A stretch of 64,000 nucleotides of DNA from Pseudomonas sp. CHM02 (GTDB taxonomy: Bacteria; Pseudomonadota; Gammaproteobacteria; Pseudomonadales; Pseudomonadaceae). The stretch's first letter is position 1, and each line of letters starts with the position of its first letter. Below the pieces are notes generated by a model. The model made no database searches. It worked only from the letters and a program-made list of their open reading frames with translations, and had not been told where the DNA came from. The DNA lies in assembly GCF_000612585.1 (NCBI RefSeq), contig NZ_JFCA01000005.1, positions 1 to 64,000 of the forward strand. Reading direction: 5' to 3'. Of the stretch, positions 21,000-32,483 are shown piece after piece. The position numbers and the translations under genes were made by a program.

Positions 21000-21524
21000 T
21001 CAGAGACGCAGGCGCCCGCCACGACTGCGTGCCGTACCCAGGCCGTGCGGCAACAGACTGGAACGGGTGTGCGCATGGCAAATGGCGATAGCCAGGGCGT
21101 CGGACGCGTCAATCTGTGGTTTGGCGGTCAGCTTGAGCATGTGCATGACCATCATCTGCACCTGCTCTTTGTTGGCGGCACCGGTGCCGACCACCGCCTG
21201 CTTGACCTGGGTGGCGGTGTACTCGGCGATCTCCATGCCCTCTTCGGCACCGGCGACGATGGCGGCGCCACGGGCCTGGCCCAGCTTCAGGGCGGAGTCG
21301 GCGTTCTTCGCCATAAATACCTTTTCGATGCCCATGGTGACCGGCCCGTAGGTCTGGATCACCTCACGCACGCCGCGATAGACGATCTGCAGGCGCTCGG
21401 CCAACTCGCCCGCACCGGTGCGGATGCAGCCCGACGCGACGTAGACGCAGCCGCGCGGGGTTTGTTGCACCACGCCAAAACCGGTGATGCGCGAACCGGG
21501 GTCGATACCTAGGATTAAAGTCAT
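21000..21524 (-). CDS. ruvC: Holliday junction resolvase RuvC
   Basis: 174-aa endonuclease of the RNase H fold. Catalytic acids are visible: Asp8 in [12 protein letters not shown], Glu in [19 protein letters not shown], and the C-terminal pair in [14 protein letters not shown]. First gene of ruvCAB. A REP element lies just upstream. Confidence 0.98.
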   Translation of the reverse strand: MTLILGIDPGSRITGFGVVQQTPRGCVYVASGCIRTGAGELAERLQIVYRGVREVIQTYGPVTMGIEKVFMAKNADSALKLGQARGAAIVAGAEEGMEIAEYTATQVKQAVVGTGAANKEQVQMMVMHMLKLTAKPQIDASDALAIAICHAHTRSSLLPHGLGTARSRGGRLRL

Positions 21525-21572
21525 AACGCCTGCGGGTTGGGTAAAACAATTTTTGATACAAAGGAGATCGAA

Positions 21573-21662
21573 TGTGGGAGCGGGCTTGCCCGCGAATGCG
21601 GTGTGTCAGTCGCTGAAAATGTTGGCTGACCCAGCGCTTTCGCGGGCAAGCCCGCTCCCACA
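21573..21662. repeat. REP palindrome (GGAGCGGGCTTGCCCGCGA type)
   Basis: 23-bp perfect arms at 21573-21595 and 21640-21662, with a 44-nt spacer. It lies between yebC and ruvC, both minus strand. The arms differ from the other classes by compensating changes on both sides of the palindrome. Confidence 0.92.
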
Positions 21663-21681
21663 TTTTGATCTACATCTGCCC

Positions 21682-22428
21682 TTAGACTAGCTGTGCAGCC
21701 ACGTCTTCCGGGATGTCGGCGTTGGAATACACGTTCTGCACATCATCCAGGTCTTCGAGCATGTCCAGCATCTTCAGCACTTTCTGTGCACCGTCCAGGT
21801 CCAGCTCGGCGCTGGTGGTCGGCAGCATCACGATTTCTGCGTCGGTGCCCTTGAAGCCGGCGGCTTCCAGGGCGTTACGTACGGCGTAGAAGCTGGCAAA
21901 CGAGGTGAACACGTCAATGGAGCCGTCTTCGTTGGTCACCACGTCGTCGGCATCCGCCTCCATCGCCGCTTCCATCAGCGCGTCTTCATCCGTACCCGGC
22001 GCGAAGGATATCTGCCCCTTGCGTTCGAACAGGTAGGCCACCGAGCCATCGGTACCGAGGTTGCCACCGCACTTGCTGAACGCATGGCGCACGGCTGCCG
22101 CGGTGCGGTTGCGGTTGTCGGTCATGCATTCGACCATCACCGCCACGCCACCCGGGCCGTAGCCTTCGTAGCTCAGCTCGACCATGTCGTCGGTATCGGC
22201 GGCGCCGGCACCACGGGCCACGGCGCGATCGATGATGTCACGGCTCATGTTGGCGCCAAGCGCCTTGTCCAGCGCCAGGCGCAGACGCGGGTTGGAGCCC
22301 GGGTCACCACCGCCCTGGCGGGCAGCGACGGTCAGCTCGCGGATCCACTTGGTGAAGATCTTGCCTTTCTTGGCATCCTGACGCTCTTTGCGGTGCTTGA
22401 TGTTCGCCCACTTGGAATGGCCAGCCAT
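21682..22428 (-). CDS. yebC: YebC/PmpR-family protein
   Basis: 248-aa YebC/TACO1-family protein. The highly conserved N-terminus [20 protein letters not shown] and the [10 protein letters not shown] segment are present. The P. aeruginosa homologue in this position, PmpR, was reported as a repressor of quinolone signalling, while recent work on the family indicates a translation factor that relieves ribosome pausing at proline runs. Sequence cannot decide between these. It precedes ruvC, with a REP element between. Confidence 0.95.
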   Translation of the reverse strand: MAGHSKWANIKHRKERQDAKKGKIFTKWIRELTVAARQGGGDPGSNPRLRLALDKALGANMSRDIIDRAVARGAGAADTDDMVELSYEGYGPGGVAVMVECMTDNRNRTAAAVRHAFSKCGGNLGTDGSVAYLFERKGQISFAPGTDEDALMEAAMEADADDVVTNEDGSIDVFTSFASFYAVRNALEAAGFKGTDAEIVMLPTTSAELDLDGAQKVLKMLDMLEDLDDVQNVYSNADIPEDVAAQLV

Positions 22429-22512
22429 AACACAACTCCGAAATTCTGTAGAAACCTTGTCAATCCCGCCCCAGGCAGGACTTCTCTCTTTAAATCACAA
22501 GCCTTGTAACGC

Positions 22513-22540
22513 AAAGGCGCATCCGAAGATGCGCCTTTTT
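22513..22540 (-). terminator. Terminator downstream of aspS
   Basis: 11-bp stem AAAGGCGCATC/GATGCGCCTTT (22513-22523 with 22528-22538). The minus-strand loop is TTCG, a stable tetraloop typical of terminators. The T run on that strand is short, so efficiency is uncertain. Confidence 0.75.
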
Positions 22541-22578
22541 AGACTGCGTAAACCTCAGTGCGCTTTCACGCAGCAGCC

Positions 22579-24354
<1,776 letters not shown>

Positions 24355-24461
24355 GGTAGTGGTTTCACTTCTCGTAATTCGAAATTCGGTGGAGGCCTGC
24401 CTCGTCACCGTACATTAAAGCAGGGGACGGATAATGCAGGAGCCTGCGCGTAGAGTTCAAC

Positions 24462-24683
24462 TCAGTCTGCTTTGTCGCCGCCCGCCAGGTTCTTCTTCGA
24501 GCCGGTCTTGAAGTCGGTCTCGTACCAGCCGCTGCCGCTCAAGCGGAAGCCCGGCATGGACAACATCTTCTTGAGCTCCGGTGCCTGGCAGGCTGGGCAA
24601 TCGACCAGCGGCGCTGCGCTGATCTTCTGAATGGCTTCCAACTGATGACCACAGGAAGCACATTGATAGTCGTACATGGGCAT
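24462..24683 (-). CDS. FmdB-family zinc-ribbon protein
   Basis: 73-aa protein of the FmdB/putative regulatory family. Two CxxC pairs (Cys8-Cys11 and Cys29-Cys32) form a zinc ribbon starting MPMYDYQC, followed by the conserved GFRLSGSGWYETDFK and a Lys-rich tail. Role unknown despite the name, which comes from a putative formamidase regulator. It lies 107 bases upstream of aspS in the same direction and is probably cotranscribed. Confidence 0.92.
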   Translation of the reverse strand: MPMYDYQCASCGHQLEAIQKISAAPLVDCPACQAPELKKMLSMPGFRLSGSGWYETDFKTGSKKNLAGGDKAD

Positions 24684-24848
24684 GGAGATGTCTCGGCGAT
24701 CAGATCATTACTGCGCCACGCCTGCCCTACGGGTCCGCAGCATGCGTAGCAAAGCGCGGGATTATATCTGGTAAATCGAGGCAGCGCAGCCGGCTTTCTG
24801 CCCGGAGCCCTGCCCACCTCGATGGAGGGCCGGCCCCGGAGTCAGTGA

Positions 24849-25193
24849 CTATCCCGATGAATGTGAAGGGTCAACACGCCCCGTCAAGACGTGAACCACA
24901 CACACCACCCTGACCAACCCACTGAAGTTCTTCACTCCGCCATGACGCAAGTGCACTTCCCGATCGACATAAGACAGCAACGCACTGACCGAACAGGCAT
25001 TGATCCTGGCCATTTCCGTAAGGATATTCCAATAGATCTGCTCCAGCCGCAGACAGGTGGAAAACCCGTTGAGCCTCACCGACCGGGACAATGGCTTGGC
25101 CAGCCCCATATCGAACCCTTTTGAAAAGGGATCGACCTTTATCTTATGAAAACCTCCGGTTTCCATCACTCCATTACCCACTCCGCGTGACAT
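24849..25193 (-). CDS. Ribbon-helix-helix domain protein
   Basis: Small protein (up to 114 aa) of the RHH_4 type. The core SRSVRLNGFSTCLRLEQIYW, followed by ILTEMARINACSVSALLSYV, matches the pattern of Pseudomonas ribbon-helix-helix proteins, usually described as DNA-binding. The start is uncertain: ATG 25193 has GGAG at about 9 bases, while ATG 25166 and ATG 25112 are alternatives. The conserved KVDP segment before the fold argues for one of the two longer forms. The target is unknown. The opposite-strand frame over it is a shadow. Confidence 0.75.
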   Translation of the reverse strand: MSRGVGNGVMETGGFHKIKVDPFSKGFDMGLAKPLSRSVRLNGFSTCLRLEQIYWNILTEMARINACSVSALLSYVDREVHLRHGGVKNFSGLVRVVCVVHVLTGRVDPSHSSG

Positions 25194-25373
25194 ACACCTG
25201 ACACTCCATTGCCAAACAGCAGCCCATGGGTTGTCCCATTGGGCAATGGCCCTATAAAACAGCAGGTAGCGTCAGGCAGCCAGAAGACGCGGAGTCGATA
25301 GACGTAGGACAACGCCAGGAAATGCGCGGAAACAAGCGAGCGGCGCCAGGACGGCGCCACTCAGGGCAAACGT

Positions 25374-25847
25374 TTACTGATTTTCGAGCAAGGAGCGCAG
25401 CATCCACGCGGTTTTCTCGTGAACCTGCATGCGCTGGGTCAACAGGTCGGCCGTCGGCTCATCGCTGACCTTGTCGAGCAGCGGGAAGATGCCGCGAGCG
25501 GTGCGAGTGACCGCCTCCTGGCCATCCACCAATTGCTTGATCATCTCTTCCGCGCTGGGCACGCCTTCTTCTTCCTTGATGGACGAAAGGCGGGCATAGA
25601 TGGAGTAGGCACCCGGCGCCGGGAAACCCAGGGCACGGATACGCTCGGCAATGGAGTCCACTGCCAGCGCCAGTTCGTTGTACTGCTCTTCGAACATCAG
25701 GTGCAACGTACGGAACATTGGGCCCGTGACGTTCCAATGGAAGTTGTGGGTCTTCAGGTACAGTACATAGGTATCGGAAAGCAGTCGCGAAAGCCCGTCG
25801 ACGATGGATTTACGATCTTCTTCACTGATACCGATATCGATTGCCAT
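25374..25847 (-). CDS. dps: Dps-family ferroxidase/DNA-protection protein
   Basis: 157-aa ferritin-like protein that oxidises and stores iron with peroxide and protects DNA in stationary phase. The ferroxidase segment is visible as [13 protein letters not shown] (His34, His37) and [12 protein letters not shown] with the Asp and Glu ligands. The start [10 protein letters not shown] at 25847 has a strong GAAGGGGATAAAC ribosome site, while the open frame extends to 25877. It sits in the same place as the P. aeruginosa dps-like gene near aspS. Divergent from the membrane cold-shock gene. Confidence 0.93.
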   Translation of the reverse strand: MAIDIGISEEDRKSIVDGLSRLLSDTYVLYLKTHNFHWNVTGPMFRTLHLMFEEQYNELALAVDSIAERIRALGFPAPGAYSIYARLSSIKEEEGVPSAEEMIKQLVDGQEAVTRTARGIFPLLDKVSDEPTADLLTQRMQVHEKTAWMLRSLLENQ

Positions 25848-26260
25848 GTTTATCCCCTTCAATTGACAAGCATTCATTGATCAGGTGCAGGACCACTCTA
25901 GCAAGAGTGCCGGTGATGCGCAGCCCGGCGCGGCAATTCGCCCCGGCGAGCCTTGCCGGACGCTGCAATTCAGGCCTTTGAGCCGTACAGAAAATATCCC
26001 TGCAAACCGCCGAAAAATCCCGCACCCGTCTAGGACAAGTGTTTGACGCAGAAATGCCATCGCCCTTGCAACACCCCGAAATGCTTGATTTGAGTAGGCA
26101 CAGCCTTTGCTGTTAAATAGACGGCGTGTCGTCGCCGTTACTTTCTGCGGCAGCGGCATAGGCTGATACCCGCGCACGTGCCCAACGCCTCCCATTGTTC
26201 AGAAGCGAACCGTGCCAGTCAGCTCTTCCTTGTGATCCGTCTTAACGTGAGTTAATCAAA
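25848..26260. other. Divergent intergenic region, dps and membrane cold-shock gene
   Basis: 413 bp without a supported gene. It should hold both promoters. The stretch 26090-26260 would be a long leader for the plus-strand cold-shock-domain gene if the start is far upstream, as is common for csp genes. I see no convincing OxyR, Fur or -35/-10 site by eye. Confidence 0.5.
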
Positions 26261-26863
26261 ATGTTGAAAATCGTCCACCTGCTAACGGGCGTTGCAGCGT
26301 TGCTGCTGTCCTTTATACCGAGCTTGCAACAGGGAAGCCCTCCCTACCTGGAACAACACGACGCTCTGTACCTGGCCTTGTTCGGCCTTCTTAACCTGAC
26401 GCTGGCACCGGTGATCCCTTACTGGAACAAAGGCACGCGTCATCAACTGCAAAACCTGGTCAGCGCGCTGCTGGTACTGACCGTTGTCGTCCAAACCCTT
26501 ACCCTCCTGGCCCCCATGCCTGAAGTCGGCGGCCACCCGGCCATCCTGCTCAGCCTGGTGATTGCTGTGGTCGCCATTGTTCTTCACCTGGCCATCAGCT
26601 TCTACCGTTCGTCCCCTGCGGCCTCGTCGCAAACCTACGACATGACCAATCGGGATACCGGTACCGTCAAGTGGTTCAATACGTCCAAAGGCTTCGGCTT
26701 TATTTCCCGTGATTCGGGCGACGATATCTTCGTCCACTTCCGGGCCATTCGCGGCGAAGGCCATCGTGTTCTGGTGGAAGGCCAGCGCGTGGAATTCTCC
26801 GTCATGAATCGCGACAAAGGCCTGCAGGCCGAAGACGTGATCGCTGCACTGCCGCGTCGCTGA
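26261..26863 (+). CDS. Membrane-anchored cold-shock-domain protein
   Basis: 200-aa fusion. The N-terminal half has four predicted membrane helices (about 4-21, 35-53, 64-85, 93-114), and the C-terminal third (about 132-197) is a full cold-shock domain with [12 protein letters not shown] (RNP1) and DIFVHFRAI (RNP2). An internal ATG at 26642 precedes the domain but lacks a ribosome site, so a soluble form is not supported. Predicted topology puts the nucleic-acid domain in the cytoplasm at the membrane surface. Ends at a bidirectional terminator. The same locus in P. aeruginosa is annotated only as a cold-shock protein. Confidence 0.9.
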   Translation: MLKIVHLLTGVAALLLSFIPSLQQGSPPYLEQHDALYLALFGLLNLTLAPVIPYWNKGTRHQLQNLVSALLVLTVVVQTLTLLAPMPEVGGHPAILLSLVIAVVAIVLHLAISFYRSSPAASSQTYDMTNRDTGTVKWFNTSKGFGFISRDSGDDIFVHFRAIRGEGHRVLVEGQRVEFSVMNRDKGLQAEDVIAALPRR

Positions 26864-26880
26864 TACCGGCCTTCGCAGCA

Positions 26881-26922
26881 AAAAAAAACCCGCGACCCAG
26901 CCTGGCTGGATCGCGGTTTTTT
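26881..26922. terminator. Bidirectional terminator (cold-shock gene / slyX)
   Basis: A8, then CCGCGA (26890-26895) pairing with TCGCGG (26911-26916), inner CCAG/CTGG pairing, then T6. It serves the plus-strand gene ending at 26863 and minus-strand slyX ending at 26935. Confidence 0.92.
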
Positions 26923-26934
26923 ATTACACGGCTA

Positions 26935-27141
26935 TTAATAGTGAGGCGGCGGCGCTTCTTCTTCGGAGGTTTCGAACTGGCCGCCCATTTCTTCCTGGCG
27001 TTTGAGCAGCGCGGTCATCTGCAGTTGCAGGCGCTCGACGGCCCGCTGCTGGGTAACGAGGATGTCATTGAGGGTCTCGATGGTGTCGTCCTGAAAGGCC
27101 AGGCGGCTTTCCAGGTCGGTGACGCGGTCTTGCAGATCCAT
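26935..27141 (-). CDS. slyX: SlyX family protein
   Basis: 68-aa protein that is almost entirely one coiled coil (heptads from [20 protein letters not shown] through [12 protein letters not shown]), ending in the typical acidic-proline tail EEAPPPHY. Role unknown. It starts three bases after the HIT-gene stop, so the two are cotranscribed. Confidence 0.95.
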   Translation of the reverse strand: MDLQDRVTDLESRLAFQDDTIETLNDILVTQQRAVERLQLQMTALLKRQEEMGGQFETSEEEAPPPHY

Positions 27142-27144
27142 GAT

Positions 27145-27570
27145 TCAGCCCTGGATAAAAATGAAGTCTGCGGGCAACAGCTCGCGCAGGCGGGCGCGGA
27201 TGGCCGCCACGTGTTCATCAGTATAAGGCTGCGCCGGATGTTTACCCCATACCGGCGCCGGCCAGGCGGCATCGTCGCGCTTGCGCACGATGACATGCAC
27301 ATGCAACTGGCTGACCACATTGCCCAGGGCACCGATGTTCATCTTGTCAGCCGCCAGCCCTTCATTCAGCCGTTGCGCCAAAGCCGTCGTCTCTTGCCAT
27401 AACTGCTGCTGATCGGCGACATCCAGTTGAAACACTTCGCTGATACCGTTGATACGCGGCACCAGGATGAACCAGGGGTAGTTCGAGTCATTGGACAGCA
27501 GCAGGCGGCACAGGGGGAAATCCCCAATGACCAGCGTGTCTTGTTGAAGGCGTTGATCTAAAGCGAACAC
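27145..27570 (-). CDS. HIT-family (histidine triad) protein
   Basis: 141-aa nucleotide-binding protein of the HIT superfamily, probably a nucleotide hydrolase or transferase. The signature reads QLHVHVIV: the middle (catalytic) and last histidines of the HxHxH triad are there, but the first is Gln. The preferred start is GTG 27570 (VFALDQRLQQDT), with GGAG eight bases upstream; GTG 27579 overlaps that ribosome site. Upstream of slyX in a two-gene unit. Confidence 0.9.
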   Translation of the reverse strand: MFALDQRLQQDTLVIGDFPLCRLLLSNDSNYPWFILVPRINGISEVFQLDVADQQQLWQETTALAQRLNEGLAADKMNIGALGNVVSQLHVHVIVRKRDDAAWPAPVWGKHPAQPYTDEHVAAIRARLRELLPADFIFIQG

Positions 27571-28441
27571 CGCAGGCACTCCGTTCGGCAGGTCAGGTTC
27601 AAGGCGCCAGCATACCTGCGAATCGCGAACGCTTCACGCCAACCCATGCGCGCCCCGTCAGGGCCGAGTGAAAAAAGTGCACCATTTAGAGACAAACGCA
27701 TATTTCGACTACGCTCAAACACCAATCCTGCTGTGAACAGCCGAACCCTGATCAAAAGATTACGACGAGACCCGCGACACAGAGGCCTCACAAAGCAAGG
27801 CATTGAGCCATCATCGCATTCAGGAGACAGCCGGGGGCCTGCACCAAAATGACCCATTCATGCCTCAAAGAGATCCGCCGATTACCCACTGATCGGGGTG
27901 AACCGGTAACGTTTTTCCCAGGTTCAGGATTTATGCACCACAAACCCAAGACGGCAAGCGTGCGTCAGGCCCAAACCAATCGGCGTAAAAACCCCGTGCT
28001 TATGCGGTTTTCACGAAGCCTCGACGTTTTTCACGAAAAAATGACATTCGAATTTCGGTTTGGGCACGCTTGCTGCATTCATCCGTGCATAGTCGGCAAC
28101 GGCACCGGTAGGGAAGCGGGTGTTTCGCGATGAAAAACAGCAGCGGTTCAATGCGCGCCACGGACGATTTCAAACTTTGAAAATAACGTTTTTTGCGTTC
28201 TTTTAACGGTCTGGAAACAGTATTGAAGTTGTCAGCCTCGTTACAGTGAGGCTGTGAATTTGCGACATGGATATAGCAATCTACGACAAGCTCGTAAAGA
28301 AGCTGAAAGGAAAGTTGGGCAAGTATCGCCAATATTGTCAGCGTGATATAACTTTGCGCCGACACAAAAAGAAAGAGCCGCCCAGACAAAAATACAGGTG
28401 GGACGGCAGTACTCTTCCTAAAACCAAAGGAGCAAATCACG
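27571..28441. other. Long intergenic region upstream of the OprD-family porin
   Basis: 871 bp with no convincing gene. Features seen: two near-identical direct repeats GTTTTCACGAA (28007-28017) and GTTTTTCACGAA (28026-28037), about two helical turns apart; a hairpin CAGCCTC/GAGGCTG (28233-28239 with 28248-28254); and an AT-richer stretch 28170-28300. Short open frames at 27849 and 28267 lack family features. The region presumably carries porin regulation. Confidence 0.55.
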
Positions 28442-29740
28442 ATGCGCGTGATGAAGTGGAGCATGATCGCCCTGGCTGTTTCAGCAGGCACTACGCAGTT
28501 CGCAATGGCGTCCTCCCAGGACGATTCCAAGGGCTTTGTTGAAGACAGCACTTTCAGCATCAACACTCGCGCTCTGTACTTCAGCCGCGACTTCCGCAAC
28601 AACCCGTCGGGCCCAGGCTCCCAGAGCCGTGCCGAAGAATCCGGCCTGGGCTTCAATGCCCTGTATTCCTCGGGCTTCACCCAAGGCACCATCGGTGTCG
28701 GTGTTGACGTGATTGGCCTGCTGGGCGTCAAGCTCGATAGCGGCAAGGGTCGTGCCGGTACCGGTCTGTTCCCAACCGGTTCCGACGGTCGTTCGCAAGA
28801 CGATTACTCCAAAGGCGGCGGCGCCGTTAAGTTCCGTATCTCCGATACGGTCCTGAAAATCGGTGACCAGTACACCACAGCCCCTGTGTTTGCATCCGAT
28901 GACAGCCGTCTGCTGCCAGAGCTGCCACAAGGTATCTCCATCACCAGCAGCGAAATCAAGGGCCTGAAACTGGAAGGCGGTCACTTCACCTCCAGCGTCG
29001 CACAGAGCCAGACCTACCGTGACAGCCTGGGCCTGACCAAGACCGACTTTGTCGGTGGCGTCTATTCGTTCACCCCGGAACTGACGGCTAGCCTGTACTA
29101 CGCTCGTACCGAAGACTACTTCCGCAAAATCTACAACAACATCAACTGGACCCATGCGCTGAGCGACGATCAGTCGTTTGCACTGGACTTCAACATCTAC
29201 GACACGAAGAGCATCGGCGAAGGCCTGCAACGCGCTGAAAAAGACAGCGATCTGCCGTTCGCAGAGCGTACCAAGCTCGACAACCGTGCGTTCAGCTTGC
29301 AAGGCGCGTACACCATTGGCGCTCACACCTTTACCCTGGCAGCCCAGAAAGTTACCGGCGACGGCGACTACGGCTACGGCGTAGACGGCGGCGGCACAGT
29401 GTTCCTGGCCAACTCCATCGCCCGTTCCGACTTCAACGCCGAAGGCGAGAAGTCCTACCAGGCGCGTTACGACATCAACATGGCAACCTTTGGCATTCCT
29501 GGCCTGAGCTTCATGACTCGTTACGTGACCGGTAGCGGCGCCAACACCGCCACTACCTCGAACGGTAAAGAGTGGGAACGCGATATCGAAGCCAAATACG
29601 TGATCCAGAGCGGCCCGGCCAAAGACCTGAGCCTGCGTGTACGTCAAGCGACCTATCGTTCGTCTGATGGCGTGTACTACGGTTCGTCGTCGATCGACGA
29701 ACTGCGTCTGATCGCGCAATACCCGCTGAACATCTTGTAA
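28442..29740 (+). CDS. OprD-family outer-membrane porin
   Basis: 432-aa porin, specific for small molecules such as amino acids or organic acids. Signal peptide 1-23 (MRVMKWSMIALAVSAGT...AMA), then the OprD start KGFVEDSTFSINTRALYFSRD, the central YSKGGGAVKFRISDTVLKIGDQ, and the C-terminal LRLIAQYPLNIL ending in an OprD-type strand. AAAGGAG at 28426-28432 is a good ribosome site. Position matches oprD of P. aeruginosa (next to the HIT/slyX genes), but the family has many paralogues and the substrate is not decided here. Confidence 0.93.
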   Translation: MRVMKWSMIALAVSAGTTQFAMASSQDDSKGFVEDSTFSINTRALYFSRDFRNNPSGPGSQSRAEESGLGFNALYSSGFTQGTIGVGVDVIGLLGVKLDSGKGRAGTGLFPTGSDGRSQDDYSKGGGAVKFRISDTVLKIGDQYTTAPVFASDDSRLLPELPQGISITSSEIKGLKLEGGHFTSSVAQSQTYRDSLGLTKTDFVGGVYSFTPELTASLYYARTEDYFRKIYNNINWTHALSDDQSFALDFNIYDTKSIGEGLQRAEKDSDLPFAERTKLDNRAFSLQGAYTIGAHTFTLAAQKVTGDGDYGYGVDGGGTVFLANSIARSDFNAEGEKSYQARYDINMATFGIPGLSFMTRYVTGSGANTATTSNGKEWERDIEAKYVIQSGPAKDLSLRVRQATYRSSDGVYYGSSSIDELRLIAQYPLNIL

Positions 29741-29785
29741 TTGACAGTTTGATTACAACGATGACTTAAGGCTTCGGCCTTAAAC

Positions 29786-29825
29786 AAAAAGCCGCTCCTT
29801 TGTTTAACAAGGGAGCGGCTTTTTT
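29786..29825 (+). terminator. Terminator of the OprD-family gene
   Basis: A5, AGCCGCTCC (29790-29798), AT-rich loop, GGAGCGGCT (29812-29820), T6. Could also act for the convergent MscS gene on the minus strand. Confidence 0.93.
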
Positions 29826-29932
29826 ATTGCTGTATTGTTTCAGCACCACAATAACTAGCAAGCTAACTAACGAGCTTGAAGCTTGCACCTTGAACCTGAC
29901 CTAACGGCCAAGTTCAAGACGGTTACCTTAGA

Positions 29933-30775
29933 TTACTTGGCAGCTGTTTCCTGCATCACACGAATAACCCGCTGCGGAAATGGAATATCAATTCCCGCCG
30001 CTTTCAAGCGATCACGTGCAAGTTCGTTCAACATGAACACCACGTCCCAATAATCCGCCGTCTTGGTCCAGCAACGCAGGGAGACGGTAATCGAACTGTC
30101 GCCCAACGTCGAAACCACCGCCACAGCGGCCGGGTCTGCCAATACGCGTGGGTCTTTGGCCAGCTCCAGCAGCACTTCACGGGCTTTCTGCAGGTCGGCG
30201 TCATAGTCGACACCGACGTCAAACACCACCTTGCGGGTCGGCTGACGGTTGGTGTTGGTGATGAGACCATTGGACAGGCTGCCGTTCGGGATGATCACAG
30301 TCTTGTTGTCGCCGGTGCGCAACACGGTGTGAAAGATCTGGATGCTGTCGACGGTACCGGAGGTGCCCTGGGCTTCGATCCAGTCACCAATGCGGAACGG
30401 GCGGAACAACAGGATCAGCACGCCGCCGGCGAAGTTCGCCAGGCTGCCTTGCAACGCCAGGCCGATGGCCAGGGTGGCGGCACCGATCGCAGCCACGAAC
30501 GACGTGGTTGCCACGCCGATCATCGAGGCCACGTTGACCACCAGCATGACTTTGAGCGCAATGTTCGCAAGGCTGGTAATGAAGTGTTGCAGCGCCAGGT
30601 CCGCGTTACGCAGTGCCAGCAAACGCCCCACTCGGTGGGTCAACACGTTGATCAGCCACCAACCGATGGCCAGGGTGACCACCGCCAGCAAAAACCGGCT
30701 GCCGTATTCCATGATCATCGGTAACCAAGACTCCGAGGTCTTGATCAGGTGATCCACTTCAGCGTTCAAATCCAT
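29933..30775 (-). CDS. Small-conductance mechanosensitive channel (MscS family)
   Basis: 280-aa inner-membrane channel opening on hypoosmotic shock. Three membrane helices (about 23-43, 64-88, 92-120). The pore helix AAIGAATLAIGLALQGSLAN and the following RPFRIGDWIEAQGTSGTV, then NKTVIIPNGSLSNGLITN of the beta domain, are classical. Size is close to E. coli MscS (286 aa), so it is the minimal type. Single gene. Confidence 0.95.
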   Translation of the reverse strand: MDLNAEVDHLIKTSESWLPMIMEYGSRFLLAVVTLAIGWWLINVLTHRVGRLLALRNADLALQHFITSLANIALKVMLVVNVASMIGVATTSFVAAIGAATLAIGLALQGSLANFAGGVLILLFRPFRIGDWIEAQGTSGTVDSIQIFHTVLRTGDNKTVIIPNGSLSNGLITNTNRQPTRKVVFDVGVDYDADLQKAREVLLELAKDPRVLADPAAVAVVSTLGDSSITVSLRCWTKTADYWDVVFMLNELARDRLKAAGIDIPFPQRVIRVMQETAAK

Positions 30776-30910
30776 CTACATTCTCCTGTTTACCGGATGT
30801 TCGGCGTATTGAGTGGCCATAAAATGCAATTGAGCCCCGTAGGGCTCAATCGTGGGCGCAGGTTCTGGGGCGTGGGACGTCAAAAACGTCCACAGGTTCC
30901 CCAAGTGCCA

Positions 30911-31396
30911 TCAGTCGCGGAAGTTATTGAACTGCAGCGGCATGTCGAAGGTCTTGGCGCGCAGGGCGGCGATGGCCTCTTGCAGGTCATCACGCTTCTT
31001 GCCGGTGACGCGAACCTGCTCACCCTGGATCGCGGCCTGGACTTTCAGCTTGGCGTCCTTGATGTGGGCGACGATCTTCTTCGCCAGCTCCTTGTCGATG
31101 CCTTCCTTGAGGATGGCTTCCTGCTTCATCAGCTTGCCGGAGGCGTAGGCGTCCTTGATTTCAAGGCACTGCGCGTCGATCTTGCGCTTGACCAGCGACA
31201 GCTTGAGGATCTCGATCATCGCTTCCAGCTGGAAATCGGCTTCAGCGGTCAGGTTGACGGTCAGTTCCTTTTCCTTGAATTCGAAGCTGCCCTTGCCTTT
31301 CAAGTCATAGCGACGGTCCAGTTCCTTGACGGCGTTCTCGACGGCGTTGGTGACTTCGTGTTTGTCCAGTTCGGATACCACGTCGAACGAAGGCAT
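30911..31396 (-). CDS. yajQ: YajQ-family nucleotide-binding protein
   Basis: 161-aa YajQ/DUF520 protein of two ferredoxin-like folds. Starts [20 protein letters not shown]; the [14 protein letters not shown] and [21 protein letters not shown] segments are conserved. Homologues in Xanthomonas and Pseudomonas bind cyclic di-GMP and affect virulence gene expression; others bind nucleic acid or GTP. Divergent from panE. A TTGAGCCCC/GGGCTCAA hairpin downstream (about 30832-30850) may end it, although without a T run. Confidence 0.95.
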   Translation of the reverse strand: MPSFDVVSELDKHEVTNAVENAVKELDRRYDLKGKGSFEFKEKELTVNLTAEADFQLEAMIEILKLSLVKRKIDAQCLEIKDAYASGKLMKQEAILKEGIDKELAKKIVAHIKDAKLKVQAAIQGEQVRVTGKKRDDLQEAIAALRAKTFDMPLQFNNFRD

Positions 31397-31414
31397 GTCA
31401 TTTCTCCAATATAA

Positions 31415-32437
<1,023 letters not shown>

Positions 32438-32483
32438 GCCACGCGCTACCCTGCCCGCCTGTCTATCACCTGGGAAAACCCTG

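Noticed and set aside
26642..26863. Separate soluble cold-shock gene starting at the internal ATG
   Set aside because: No ribosome site before 26642 and the upstream frame is continuous with plausible membrane helices.
28267..28542. 91-codon ORF overlapping the porin start
   Set aside because: Lysine-rich start looks coding-like, but the second half is the out-of-frame porin signal sequence. No ribosome site.
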